Below, piece after piece: positions 39,219 to 48,325 of a DNA stretch of 64,000 bases. Source of the DNA: Tritrichomonas musculus (lineage: Eukaryota; Parabasalia; Tritrichomonadida; Tritrichomonadidae); contig JAPFFF010000038.1 of the NCBI GenBank assembly GCA_039105265.1, forward strand, positions 1,240,001 through 1,304,000. Reading direction: 5' to 3'. Made by a program: the position numbers and the translations under genes. Within the stretch, counting starts at the first letter, position 1. Each line of letters begins with the position of its first letter. The notes below the pieces were generated by a model. That model saw only the letters and a program-made list of their open reading frames with translations, was not told where the DNA came from and searched no databases.

Positions 39219-40085
39219 TTATTCGAAATAGTACTTATTAGCAGAAATATTCATTACGAATTTTTCATGTGGTTCTTTATGTTGTAAGTATTCAGCTACT
39301 GTCTGCTTAGTATTTAATGAGTTATTAGTTTGTTGCAACAAGCTAGTAAAATCTTCCTCACTATATCCTGTATAACATATGATATCTGTTGCTAACCTTT
39401 TCGCATTCATATGAACAAATCGAATAGTTTGGATAGCCATGATACATGTTAAATTATAGTGTCTTGTCTTGGTTAACAACTTGATAAATTCACTATTACC
39501 ATTCTTTAATAAATCACTACCTGCACAATCATCTAGTATCAATAATGTGTTATATGGATATGATGATGTTTCATACTTGACTAACTTATTGGCTATATAT
39601 ATTATTTTATCATTGAGCTCATTTAAATGATGCTTCTCAATGAGCCTCCTCATTTCGTCATTGGTCTCTTTCATTCGAGATAATACATATTTGACAATAG
39701 CATAATACTTTATCTTTCTTCGAAGATGTCTTTTAAGATAACTCATTAATTCTCTTTCCTTTACATAATCGATTCTTGATTGTATCTGTTTATTAAGTGT
39801 TTCAGCTGTTTTATCCATTTTACCAGAGCTTGAGCAAAATATTATCTTTTGGTAGTATGGATGTTTAAACAACCTCTCTGTTATCATAATATGTCTCCAT
39901 ATCCAAAAACTTTTACCAGCACCTGGTTTACCAATTAAAAAGTATATACCATTTGTGCTAAAAGGATAATCAGGTGATAATGGTTTAATCAAAGCACCAT
40001 CTATCTCTTTCATGTTCTTCCGTAAGGTCTCTTTAATCAATGTTTCTACTTTATTTATGAGTTCTGCACTTGGGGGTTCATCCAT
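39219..40085 (-). CDS. Polinton packaging ATPase (FtsK/HerA-like)
   Basis: The 288-residue protein has Walker A GKPGAGKSFW (about residue 52) and Walker B NTLLILDDCAG (about residue 180), followed by the Gln/Thr-type sensor region (TCIMAIQTIRF). Size and motifs match the A32/FtsK-HerA-like genome-packaging ATPases of Polintons and related viruses. It is minus-strand, 17 bases from the amphipathic protein gene. Confidence 0.9.
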   Translation of the reverse strand: MDEPPSAELINKVETLIKETLRKNMKEIDGALIKPLSPDYPFSTNGIYFLIGKPGAGKSFWIWRHIMITERLFKHPYYQKIIFCSSSGKMDKTAETLNKQIQSRIDYVKERELMSYLKRHLRRKIKYYAIVKYVLSRMKETNDEMRRLIEKHHLNELNDKIIYIANKLVKYETSSYPYNTLLILDDCAGSDLLKNGNSEFIKLLTKTRHYNLTCIMAIQTIRFVHMNAKRLATDIICYTGYSEEDFTSLLQQTNNSLNTKQTVAEYLQHKEPHEKFVMNISANKYYFE

Positions 40086-40095
40086 TTACAAATTT

Positions 40096-41250
40096 TTAAA
40101 TGTATTTCATAATTTTATCTGGTATTGGTTTGCCCTCAACCTTTTGACCTGCTTTAATTTGTCGTTCATAATTTTTCTTTTGTTCCAACCAATATTGTCT
40201 TTCTGCTGTACCAAGTACTAATGGATTACCTCTCCTTACATCTCTAATAGTTTGTCTAGCAAAGGCATCATCACCTTCGACTCCTTCCCATTTTAAATCA
40301 TACTTACCAGTATCTTCATCAAAGTTATATATTTTTTCAATAATACCTTCTTTACCTTCATTTAGTCTTTCAGCTACTTTAATCCTTTTGTCTCTTGTCC
40401 TTAACAACCTATATCCAGGGAATGAACTAGTTGAACCATCTTTGGACTTGACCACAAACTGGTTACCTTTTTGTGAGTCAACTATATAAGACTCATTGGA
40501 CAAATTACTTCTTCTTTTACCAAATGGTTCTTTTTCGAGTACTAACCTGACCTTCTCACCTGGATTAAAATGGTATGGATTAATGCGTGCATTCTTTTGT
40601 ATGTACTTTATTTCATCCTCTGGAGTAATATCATTAGGTGCTTTATTATCTAAAGACCTATGAGGAGAGTTGTTATATATGTTGACCAAATCATGCATCT
40701 CCTTTGGTTGAATAAACCTATTTTCACCAATAGCATCTCTTATAGTTCTCATAAACCTATTAATAATGCCAAGTACATTATGGTTATTCTCAGTTGTTGT
40801 TCGGTATTTTATGTTCTTCTCTCTCATGAAGTCTAAGACTGTTGATGATAAATATGCTGCATCCTCATCACTTGTTATCGAATATACATGAGGTACATCA
40901 TTAACAAATTTATGAAGTGCTGTTAATACTTCTCTTGCTCCTTTACCATTCATAGGATATGCATATGCTTTTCTGGTGTTGATATTGATGAACATTAGAT
41001 AATTCAACCCACCTGCCTCTTTATTATTAATGAAGGTATCCATTTGATAACCATGAGGATGTTTGGATACAATAGGTATAAATTGTGCTTTAGGTACTCT
41101 CTTATCATGTACTACTCTTTCATCAAAGTATTTCTTTGCTTCTTCTTCATTTAGATTCTCTTGTTTTGCCATGCTAAGGTATTTGTCCAAGGTCTTCCAT
41201 TTAGCTTTGTTGTATAATTTTTCATATGGGCTTGGTTCTTCTTTACTCAT
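40096..41250 (-). CDS. Polinton integrase (retroviral-type c-integrase)
   Basis: The 384-residue protein has an RNase-H-fold integrase core at about residues 55-215 (HGYQMDTFINN, then ITSDEDAAYL, then NHNVLGIINRFMRTIRD and YNNSPHRSLDNKAP). A C-terminal SH3/chromo-like region follows (GEKVRLVLEK, later YDLKWEGVEGDD). It inserts the element, making the short target duplications seen at its ends. Its gene is followed by the ATPase gene with a 10-base gap. Confidence 0.9.
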   Translation of the reverse strand: MSKEEPSPYEKLYNKAKWKTLDKYLSMAKQENLNEEEAKKYFDERVVHDKRVPKAQFIPIVSKHPHGYQMDTFINNKEAGGLNYLMFININTRKAYAYPMNGKGAREVLTALHKFVNDVPHVYSITSDEDAAYLSSTVLDFMREKNIKYRTTTENNHNVLGIINRFMRTIRDAIGENRFIQPKEMHDLVNIYNNSPHRSLDNKAPNDITPEDEIKYIQKNARINPYHFNPGEKVRLVLEKEPFGKRRSNLSNESYIVDSQKGNQFVVKSKDGSTSSFPGYRLLRTRDKRIKVAERLNEGKEGIIEKIYNFDEDTGKYDLKWEGVEGDDAFARQTIRDVRRGNPLVLGTAERQYWLEQKKNYERQIKAGQKVEGKPIPDKIMKYI

Positions 41251-41256
41251 TTATTT

Positions 41257-42261
41257 TTAAATAAACATCTTATCGTATTGAAGGAATTGCATTTCGATAA
41301 CAAATGAATCTTTAGGAGGTAGTTTGGTTGGACAATTATAATGTGCATCACTATAGAAGTCTATCCAAAACCTTTGGTCCATTGAGTTTAACTTGAAGTA
41401 CTTAATAGGACTATATTCAACATCACTATCTCCAATATAGTTATGCAATGCTTGTTCACCAATAGATGAATATATTTTACATGGATGTCTGTCCCATACA
41501 TTATCAAATACCAACCTCTTACTTAAAGTTGAATACTTCTTAGGGTTATTTTGATAAGCTCCTGTGCCTATATTAAACACATCTGCAAAGTCCTCATTCC
41601 AATCACCAATTTGGAAAAAATTGATAAATTGGCTTGAATCTTCCTCTATATTATCATTATTTTTGGTATATATAATTTCATGAAAACCATCTTTATCATA
41701 ATATCCATCTGTTTGTATATCTCGATATGCAATTAATGAATCATTTTGGGAAAATGCATTTCCATATTGTCCATGCATAGCTATCCAAGATTTCATCGCG
41801 GTGTTGACAGCATCAAAGAACCCTCTTAAGTCCCCTTCCTCTGACACCCAATCAATAACATCAAAATTTGCTATCCATTTCCAAGTAGGCTCTTTTTCAT
41901 ATTCTACTTTGAGTTCGTCCTGGTAGAATTTATCAAGTAGTTCTTGAGTTAAAATAGGGTCGTTTATATTTCCTCCATGTAAAACAAAGTAGGATTTTTG
42001 TACTTTAAATATAGTCACATTAAATTCTAATTTGCGTCTTCTCTTAATGATATGCGCTGAACGAACACCAACAATAGATTCCCCTTTGTTTGCAGTTGAC
42101 CATTCTGGTGGGAAATTAAACCAATACCTATTAAACTTAGCTTTATCATGTTGAGCATCCTCAAGGAAGTAGGCTGTTTCGATTGGAAGAGGTGTATTAC
42201 CATCATTAACTATATTATCTCGATTAGGATATAAAGTGTTAACACTTGGTGGTAATTCCAT
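41257..42261 (-). CDS. Polinton penton/minor capsid candidate
   Basis: The 334-residue protein is beta-rich and ends in a strand-like KDSFVIEMQFLQYD. Its size and its place between protease and integrase fit the single-jelly-roll penton protein of Polintons. Motifs such as FNRYWFNFPPEW near the front are not diagnostic. The gap to the integrase gene is 6 bases. Confidence 0.6.
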   Translation of the reverse strand: MELPPSVNTLYPNRDNIVNDGNTPLPIETAYFLEDAQHDKAKFNRYWFNFPPEWSTANKGESIVGVRSAHIIKRRRKLEFNVTIFKVQKSYFVLHGGNINDPILTQELLDKFYQDELKVEYEKEPTWKWIANFDVIDWVSEEGDLRGFFDAVNTAMKSWIAMHGQYGNAFSQNDSLIAYRDIQTDGYYDKDGFHEIIYTKNNDNIEEDSSQFINFFQIGDWNEDFADVFNIGTGAYQNNPKKYSTLSKRLVFDNVWDRHPCKIYSSIGEQALHNYIGDSDVEYSPIKYFKLNSMDQRFWIDFYSDAHYNCPTKLPPKDSFVIEMQFLQYDKMFI

Positions 42262-42285
42262 TTCGAGTTGAATAAAAAGTCTTTA

Positions 42286-43857
42286 TTAATATACAACACC
42301 TGTTTCTAATTCATTGTTTTGAAGTTCTCGAAGTATTCTCTTTCTAATATCTGGTATATTGCGTTGTTTAAACTTACCATTTCCTTCATGCAAAAAGGTA
42401 CGACAAGATTCCATTAGAAACACTCCACAATCCTTGTTATTCCTTTGACTAGGTACATCATAATATTTTGCTTTTAACTTACCTGTTCCTGAAATATTGA
42501 TCCACTTATTAAGTGTCTTTACCTCTGGTGCCATTGACTTATTCTCAGAGTCATAGCATTCGATTATTTTCTTTGGATATCGAACAATACATAAAACCCA
42601 ATGTTCTCCATCTGAGCAAATGGGGACAAATACTTTATCGAAATGTGTAAATGACTGTTTACCTGAGATAGGACTTTTCATCAGTTCATGTATTTTTTCC
42701 ATATCATTAGTCTCATATGCCATAGAAAGGAGGGTATAAAATGCAGTAGGTACAACCAATATTTTCTTTTTATCAAACTCTGCTTCATTTTGACCAGGTT
42801 GTTTATTCAATCTCTTTCCTTTGTTATATAGAAGTTTCAAGTAGTCATCAATAACATCTTCTTCTATATTTTCATCATTGACTAAACTCCTCCAATCATG
42901 AATTTTATGACGTCTTTGGTCTACTGTAAACTCTCCTGTCTTCTGTGGTGTCATACGGGGTTCTCTTGGAGGAGGACTAGTACCTCGAGAGGTATGTGAT
43001 GATGGAAACTGTGGAGGTGGTGATGAAGGAGGAGGAGGTGGTGGAGGTGGAGGTGAATGAGAAGGAGGAGGAGGTGGAGGTGAAGGTGAACGAGGTCGTT
43101 TTGATTTTTTCTTATGTTGTTTTGATTTTTTCTTAGGTCTATCATCCTCGTCTAAATTTGTACTACTTTGAAGTAAAAGTTGAATTCTGTTTTGATTTTG
43201 ATCCCTTGTTGGTGGCTCAACATTTGTGGGTCGGTTCCTACCGATTTTCCTAAGGTTAAGATGATAATCATTTCGATTTAAAGTTGGAGGTCTGGGTAAT
43301 GGAGCCAATTCTGGTATATCATCTGTTTGAATACCTCTAGTTTTATATTCTTTCTTATCACTTTTCAATGTTCTTTCTTTCATCTGCTCTCTCAGTTCTC
43401 TAGCTGCTTGTTTTTCCTCCTCAGTCTTCATTCGAGATATCCTTATGTTGATAATATCATAATGTAATTTTATCTCTGTTAATATACCTTGATCTGATTC
43501 TTGGAGAGTATATTGATATGGCTTTAATACTGTTATGTAATGCCCATGTTCATCTTTATCATCTTGATTTTTCTTAATCGCAAACACACAACCTGTAAAT
43601 TTTGCTCTTGGTTTCTCTCTCTTGAGTCTATTAGCAAATTCAAGTACGTCTTTAAAAGCTATACTAGTATTTAAATATGTCTCATATAATTTTTGTAGAT
43701 TTATTTGATTATTAGAGAACTTCCATATAGTTTGACCCAAACCTCTTGTTAATCTTGCAACATCTCTATCAACTAGTTTAGGTCGAAATTTAATAGTACC
43801 TTGTAGTAGTTGTATTTTATTGTTAGGTTTAGTTTGTGTACCTACATCACTTGTCAT
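42286..43857 (-). CDS. Polinton Ulp1/adenain-like cysteine protease with linker
   Basis: The 523-residue protein has two parts. The front has two LC8-like motifs (DVGTQTKP at the very N-terminus and RGIQTDDIP near residue 178), basic clusters (KKKSKQHKKKSKR) and a Pro-rich linker (PPPPPPSHSPPPPPPPPP). The last 140 residues are a C48-type protease: GEHWVLC (His), YDSE (Asp), then Gln in VPSQRNNKDCGVFLMESC with the nucleophile Cys. Such enzymes process capsid precursors in adenovirus and Polinton relatives. Confidence 0.85.
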   Translation of the reverse strand: MTSDVGTQTKPNNKIQLLQGTIKFRPKLVDRDVARLTRGLGQTIWKFSNNQINLQKLYETYLNTSIAFKDVLEFANRLKREKPRAKFTGCVFAIKKNQDDKDEHGHYITVLKPYQYTLQESDQGILTEIKLHYDIINIRISRMKTEEEKQAARELREQMKERTLKSDKKEYKTRGIQTDDIPELAPLPRPPTLNRNDYHLNLRKIGRNRPTNVEPPTRDQNQNRIQLLLQSSTNLDEDDRPKKKSKQHKKKSKRPRSPSPPPPPPSHSPPPPPPPPPSSPPPQFPSSHTSRGTSPPPREPRMTPQKTGEFTVDQRRHKIHDWRSLVNDENIEEDVIDDYLKLLYNKGKRLNKQPGQNEAEFDKKKILVVPTAFYTLLSMAYETNDMEKIHELMKSPISGKQSFTHFDKVFVPICSDGEHWVLCIVRYPKKIIECYDSENKSMAPEVKTLNKWINISGTGKLKAKYYDVPSQRNNKDCGVFLMESCRTFLHEGNGKFKQRNIPDIRKRILRELQNNELETGVVY

Positions 43858-43900
43858 TTAAAAATCAAATAAAAGAAAGAAGAAGAAGATGTTGTTTATT

Positions 43901-43905
43901 TCATT
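43901..43905 (+). promoter_or_regulatory. Host-type initiator before a Polinton gene
   Basis: TCATT at 21 nt (A to ATG) before the start at 43924. It is followed by a T run, which is common in trichomonad leaders. Confidence 0.35.
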
Positions 43906-43923
43906 TTTTTTATTTCTGTATAA

Positions 43924-44187
43924 ATGGCTTATTTCATGACCATAAAAGAGCGTATATATATCCTCTATAAAATAGTGTCTTACCTCTATGATTATAGATG
44001 TGAGACTAATGAGGGAGTATGTAATATTTTAATTAATAAGATAAAAGAGTTAGCTGCTGAGTATTTCGAACCTGAATTTCTTGGTGTAATGATGAAAGAT
44101 GGTGATTTGGAATTTATCGACCAAATAGAACATTTTGCCTTTGAGTTCTTAGAGTACCAAATATCTAATCTGCCCTCGCATTTATAA
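43924..44187 (+). CDS. Polinton small protein, unknown
   Basis: The 87-residue helical protein (TIKERIYILYKIVSYLYDY, later FIDQIEHFAFEFLEY) has no recognised motif. Its last 23 bases overlap the 3' end of the HNH gene on the other strand. Confidence 0.6.
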   Translation: MAYFMTIKERIYILYKIVSYLYDYRCETNEGVCNILINKIKELAAEYFEPEFLGVMMKDGDLEFIDQIEHFAFEFLEYQISNLPSHL

Positions 44188-44500
44188 TTTTGGGCATATC
44201 CCTGTTATAGTTACTATCAGTTGGGGTTATCCATCTTAAGTTGCTTAGATGGTAGTCAGCCCTATTCCTATTGATATGGTCTACCTCTATTTTATGTTGT
44301 GGGTCATCATTAGGTATGAACTGTCTTGCTATAAGTACATGTTTCAAGTAGTAGTTGCCATTTAGACATACTCGTATATACCCCTTTATATGTTTTGCAT
44401 CTTTGCATATAAAATGATTACTCTTACGTCTTATAGTAAAGGGGTACCTATTCAGTATCTCATAGTCGTTAGTAAAGCCTTTGAGTGGCACAAATGACAT
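44165..44500 (-). CDS. HNH endonuclease, homing type, inside the Polinton
   Basis: The 111-residue protein has a front typical of HNH homing nucleases (YPFTIRRKSNHFICK, GYIRVCLNG) and the HNH core KIEVDHINRNRADYHLSNLRW near residues 70-95. It would cut DNA at a long site. Both ends overlap neighbours: 23 bases with the gene at 43924, and its start codon (44498-44500) lies within the first codons of the gene at 44494. That tight fit suggests insertion of a free-standing nuclease gene into a compact region. Confidence 0.85.
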   Translation of the reverse strand: MSFVPLKGFTNDYEILNRYPFTIRRKSNHFICKDAKHIKGYIRVCLNGNYYLKHVLIARQFIPNDDPQHKIEVDHINRNRADYHLSNLRWITPTDSNYNRDMPKIINARAD

Positions 44501-44841
44501 TTACTCACTTTTTAAATGATTCATTTCATTTTTATTTTCGTATGAACAAGTGGGGGAAAATCATTGTTGATAGAATTGATAATAATGAACATCGTCATTA
44601 TCCTCTTGATGACAAAGAAAGAAACATTACCAAGTTCCCAAAGAAAAAAAAGCGAGTGGGCTTGTATAAAAACTATAAGGAACATCAAGAAGAAGAAGAA
44701 GAAATGTTTATAGTGACAGAGTGTCATTTTATTCCCTATGAATATAAAGAGATAGGTGTTCAAACTGAAGACCTTTGGGATGTAGGTGTTCAAACTAATG
44801 CTGAACTACCTCATATAGAAGAACTACTTAGTAAAATCTAA
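44494..44841 (+). CDS. Polinton small protein with two LC8-like motifs
   Basis: The start is taken at the ATG at 44494 (MTFTHFLND), giving 115 residues. The C-terminal third carries KEIGVQTEDLWDVGVQTNAE, two G-V-Q-T motifs only 12 residues apart, in a disordered acidic context. Paired motifs are common in LC8 partners because LC8 is a dimer. The first codons overlap the start of the HNH gene on the other strand. The front is basic (KKKRVGLYKNYKEH). Confidence 0.65.
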   Translation: MTFTHFLNDSFHFYFRMNKWGKIIVDRIDNNEHRHYPLDDKERNITKFPKKKKRVGLYKNYKEHQEEEEEMFIVTECHFIPYEYKEIGVQTEDLWDVGVQTNAELPHIEELLSKI

Positions 44842-44866
44842 CTTCTTTTATTTTAATTTTTGTTGT

Positions 44867-45102
44867 AGTAGGTACGAGATTCTCGGGGCTGGTACCTGTG
44901 CCGTTTCATAGATGGGCGGTTGTGGGGTGGGGTACCTGTGCCGTTTCATAGATGGGGAGCAGTAGTGAGAACAAGAATATTTTTTTCTTTTTTTCTTTTT
45001 TCTTTTCTTTTCTTTTTCTTTTCTTTTCTTTTTCTTTTATGACGAGTTCGTGTTGACGGTGTGGGTGCCAGCCCCAGCGGAAACCGACTCGTATATACTA
45101 CT
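44867..45102 (-). repeat. Right terminal inverted repeat of the Polinton
   Basis: This is the inverse of 19526-19776 with the same purine tract and the same two CCCATCTATGAAACGGCACA blocks. The inner few bases and the GC-rich patch differ slightly, and overall the match is near identity. Confidence 0.95.
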
Positions 45103-45855
45103 ATATTCATGTTGAGACCAACTATTCTCACTGAAAACTTTTTTGATAAATGATCAAATATCACTTATGTCCTCTAAGAATTAAACTAGTCTTTGCTATT
45201 AAAAATTGTTTTTATAAGTGTATTGTTTTAATATAAAGCATCAAATTTGTGATTTACTTTTTTATCTCTTTGAAATTGCTAAATATTACTCAACATTTCT
45301 CCATAATTTTGCACGTTTGATAAATTCAAATCATTAAATATTAATCAGCATAAGATAACAAATTGATATTGGAAGAAAACCAAAAATTCAGTTTTTGTTT
45401 TGGTAAATTATTTCAAGTATTTCCTCAAAAATGTAATAATGTTAGATAAAAACATGTAATGATGCATCTACACAATATAAAGAATTACGTTGTTGTATTA
45501 TCTATTTAGGTTAGAAAATTCTCCTCAAATGATTCATTATTTGATATAATCTTGAGCTTGTTATATAATAATAAAAATGATATTTTTAAATATTTTTAGG
45601 CTTAAATCTAATTTTCATTCCGATTCCCCAAATAAAAAAAGAAAAAGAAAAAAGAAAAAGCAAAAAAAATAATTTATTAACATATTTTTTTTTAATATAA
45701 CTTTTTGAATGGAATAATAGATTTAAAAAAAAAAAATAATTTAATATATATTTCGAACCTATGACTCTTGAATAATTTTGGGTTTTCCAGCTGCCGAATG
45801 ATAAAAAGACAATGTGTGGGATAACCCAAAAGGAAATTGCCCAAAATCAACATCT
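45103..45855. other. Right flank of the Polinton, AT-rich
   Basis: It begins with the target duplication ATATT (45103-45107). No gene is visible. A/T runs dominate, with a GC-rich patch at about 45780-45850 just before the stop of the next gene. Confidence 0.55.
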
Positions 45856-46404
45856 TTAGCTATGCTGAGGAAATAAATTAAAAAAAAAAATAAAAAAACT
45901 TATAAATATAATTAAAGATAAAATTAGTTTCTTCTTCTTATTTTTTGTTGTATTGACATAATCTTCATTCTTATTTCGGAATACATTTTCACTTTTGAAT
46001 TTAATATATATTTGTAATAACTCGTAGAGTTTTTCAGAACGATCAATGGTCCGATAACAAAATAATGTAAGAATCCCTGTGATATTTTGCAAATGTTTGT
46101 TTTTGGTTATCCTTAATCCTTTGCTAGCTCCCCATTGCAAGATAAAATCTGATATTGGTGAAGTATATCCAGATATAGTTTTATCTACTAAATCATTCAA
46201 TAATTCTTCATTTTTTGAAAGATCTATTTCATTATGGTTTTGTGGGTCAAATCCATTGATTTGAATTGGATTTTTTTGGTAATATTCGTTATTAATTGAC
46301 TTCAGAAGTTCATCTTTAATACAAGGATCAAGATGCACAGCTATTGTTACTGGAATTTCCTTTTGATCGGATAAATTTTCGAACCATGTTGAATTGGCTT
46401 TCAT
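45856..46404 (-). CDS. Tail-anchored orphan protein
   Basis: The 182-residue product has a soluble helical body (SDFILQWGASKGLR, then IDRSEKLYELLQIYIKF), a basic stretch (TTKNKKKK) and one C-terminal membrane helix (LILSLIIFISFFIFFFNLF) with a short tail. That layout fits a tail-anchored protein of the ER or another organelle, or a SNARE-like position, but no heptad SNARE motif is evident. A TCATA initiator lies 15 nt upstream. The family is unknown. Confidence 0.6.
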   Translation of the reverse strand: MKANSTWFENLSDQKEIPVTIAVHLDPCIKDELLKSINNEYYQKNPIQINGFDPQNHNEIDLSKNEELLNDLVDKTISGYTSPISDFILQWGASKGLRITKNKHLQNITGILTLFCYRTIDRSEKLYELLQIYIKFKSENVFRNKNEDYVNTTKNKKKKLILSLIIFISFFIFFFNLFPQHS

Positions 46405-46416
46405 TTATTTATTTGA

Positions 46417-46421
46417 TATGA
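46417..46421 (-). promoter_or_regulatory. Initiator (Inr) TCATA
   Basis: TCATA on the minus strand fits TCAYW. Its A is 15 nt before the ATG at 46404. Confidence 0.45.
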
Positions 46422-47422
46422 AAAACTTTTTAAATTAAATTTTATTCTTTCAAAAATATTAAAATCTTCTTTGAAAGAATTGAGAGATAATCACAAACTA
46501 TTTGACCAAATATCATTGGGAGAATATATCTTTATATACAATATTTTGAGATAAATATTAATAATAAGTTCTACAAGCCAACACAAAAGATTGCCCAGTC
46601 GAGTTTTATGCAAAATGACGTATTTTTATTGAAGAAGATATTATTAAATTTGGTCAACCAGATAAGAAACAAATAGGAAAGGATGTAATGACTTTTCGAA
46701 CAAAGAACTGCAGTTTGTATTAGAAATCATGAAGCTTATCTGAGAAAAAAAATAGATTTTTTATTTTTCGAAGATTTACAATTGTTAACTTTTTGAATAA
46801 AAATATTTTTATTTTTTCACTTTTTGAAGCAGATCAAAAATCGGACGATTTTTTTCAAAATTTTTGAGTTTTTTCTTTATTTTTAAAATTTTATCAACGT
46901 AATAAAACGAAACTATTTTCTTCAAAAATGTTAATGCGTTATATATGTTATTATACATCATATATAATAATTAATAAAGTAATAAATTTAAAATTTCTAA
47001 CATACATTCCAAAGATAATTGCAAAATATTGATTTTTTTACATTATCTACGTTTTTCTCAAATAAAAACAAACAAAAAATAAATATAAAGAGTTTTAACA
47101 AATAAGTAATATATGAAAAGTTATTTTATTTTATTTATAATCAATCAATGTTGATTTAAAAATGTTCAAAAAAATCTGAACAATTCAATGAAAGCATTCA
47201 AAAAGTTATGAAATTCAAAGAAAAAAAATAATACTAGATCCTATGTGCCAATTGGTCAAATTCTAACATATTTGTTTTATCTCCTAAGAACAAATTTAAG
47301 CATCATAAATAAGTCTCGAAGACGAATAATGAAAATAAAACTGAGAGCATAACGATCATTCAAAAAATACAATTATCTTGCAAAATAATTCATAAAATTA
47401 TGTTAATACCTTAAATATATTA
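46422..47422. other. AT-rich intergenic stretch
   Basis: I see no gene and no clear repeat here, only A/T runs with scattered TTTTTGAA words that are common throughout the window. Confidence 0.5.
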
Positions 47423-47733
47423 GACCTTTTTATAAAAAAAAATTTTTTTTGCGATAAAGTATACTTTTTAGCGATAATGTCTACTTTTTCATAAAAAAAG
47501 AACTTTTTCACTTAAACAAATTAATCTATATATCTGAAAAATAAACTGATAAAACATAATTTATAACAACTAAAATATATTATATGCTTGTTTAGAATCA
47601 TATAACATTGGTTTTAAATAATAATTCTAATCGCTTTACGTTTTTGTGAAAAAGTTCATTTTTATGAAAAAGTGATCATTATCGCTAAAAAGTATACTTT
47701 ATCGCAAAAAAAATTTCTTTTTTTAAAAAGGTC
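47423..47733. mobile_element. 311-bp Tc1/mariner-type MITE
   Basis: The ends are inverted repeats of about 90 bp (GACCTTTTTATAAAA, then GCGATAAAGTATACTTTTTA, then AGAACTTTTTCAC, with the reverse at the right). They are flanked by TA at 47421-47422 and 47734-47735. The small middle has no coding frame. Confidence 0.8.
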
Positions 47734-48040
47734 TATTATTAATAATATTTTAATTAAATAATATCTTATTATTCATTCATATACAAAACAAAATTGTTAA
47801 AAATAAATGAATTTTGGAAAATTCATTTTTTTTGAAACTTTTGCGTTTTATAACGTTTAATTTTATATTCAAATTTTTTCAATTCACCGTCCGACTTTTG
47901 ACTTCCAGTTTATAGTAAGACGATAAACGAGTAAACATCGTAAACTTTTTCATAAAATCGCACTCAAATATTTCATAAAGATGTTCAAAATTGAATGAAA
48001 AATGATATTGAAAAGGCTCTCAAATATAACTCAAATATCT

Positions 48041-48325
48041 TTTGAGTAATTTCTCTCAATAATTGAATGAGTTCTATGATGATGTCGACCAGTTTTTTTC
48101 TGATGTTTACTGGTTTATCCACTTACTTTGGAATTTCTGTTATATATAGTTTGACGATAAACCGGTCGACATCATCAAAAACTGGTCGACATCATCAACT
48201 TTTTCATTAAACTCATAGAAATACTCTGAATACTTTTCTATGATGCTTATTCAAAAACTGGGAGACATTAAAAAATTATAAAAATTTTTTAGAACTCATT
48301 CAATTATTGAGAGAAATTACTCAAA
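48041..48325. mobile_element. 285-bp foldback element with 35-bp perfect arms
   Basis: TTTGAGTAATTTCTCTCAAT (48041 onward, 35 bp to 48075) is exactly inverted at 48291-48325. Inside lie GTCGACC-containing repeats that also pair with one another. No target duplication could be defined, so it could be a MITE or a locally made palindrome. Confidence 0.6.

Larger units (their letters stand above)
19526..45102. mobile_element. Maverick/Polinton, 25.6 kb
   Basis: The element is bounded by inverted repeats of about 240 bp starting AGTAGTATATACGAGTCGG (so AG...CT termini), with a 5-bp duplication ATATT at 19521-19525 and 45103-45107. It encodes the full family core: protein-primed DNA polymerase B, integrase, packaging ATPase, Ulp1/adenain-like protease, a probable double-jelly-roll capsid protein and a probable penton protein, plus fibre-like and small proteins. 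Most genes are on the minus strand. It looks whole or nearly whole, with at most one or two breaks. The two ends differ at only a handful of positions, which suggests a young insertion. Confidence 0.95.

Noticed and set aside
45760-45850. tRNA-like sequence with a GGTTCGAA box on the minus strand
   Set aside because: No acceptor or T stem closes around the box, and the spacing to any anticodon arm is wrong. I do not call a tRNA.
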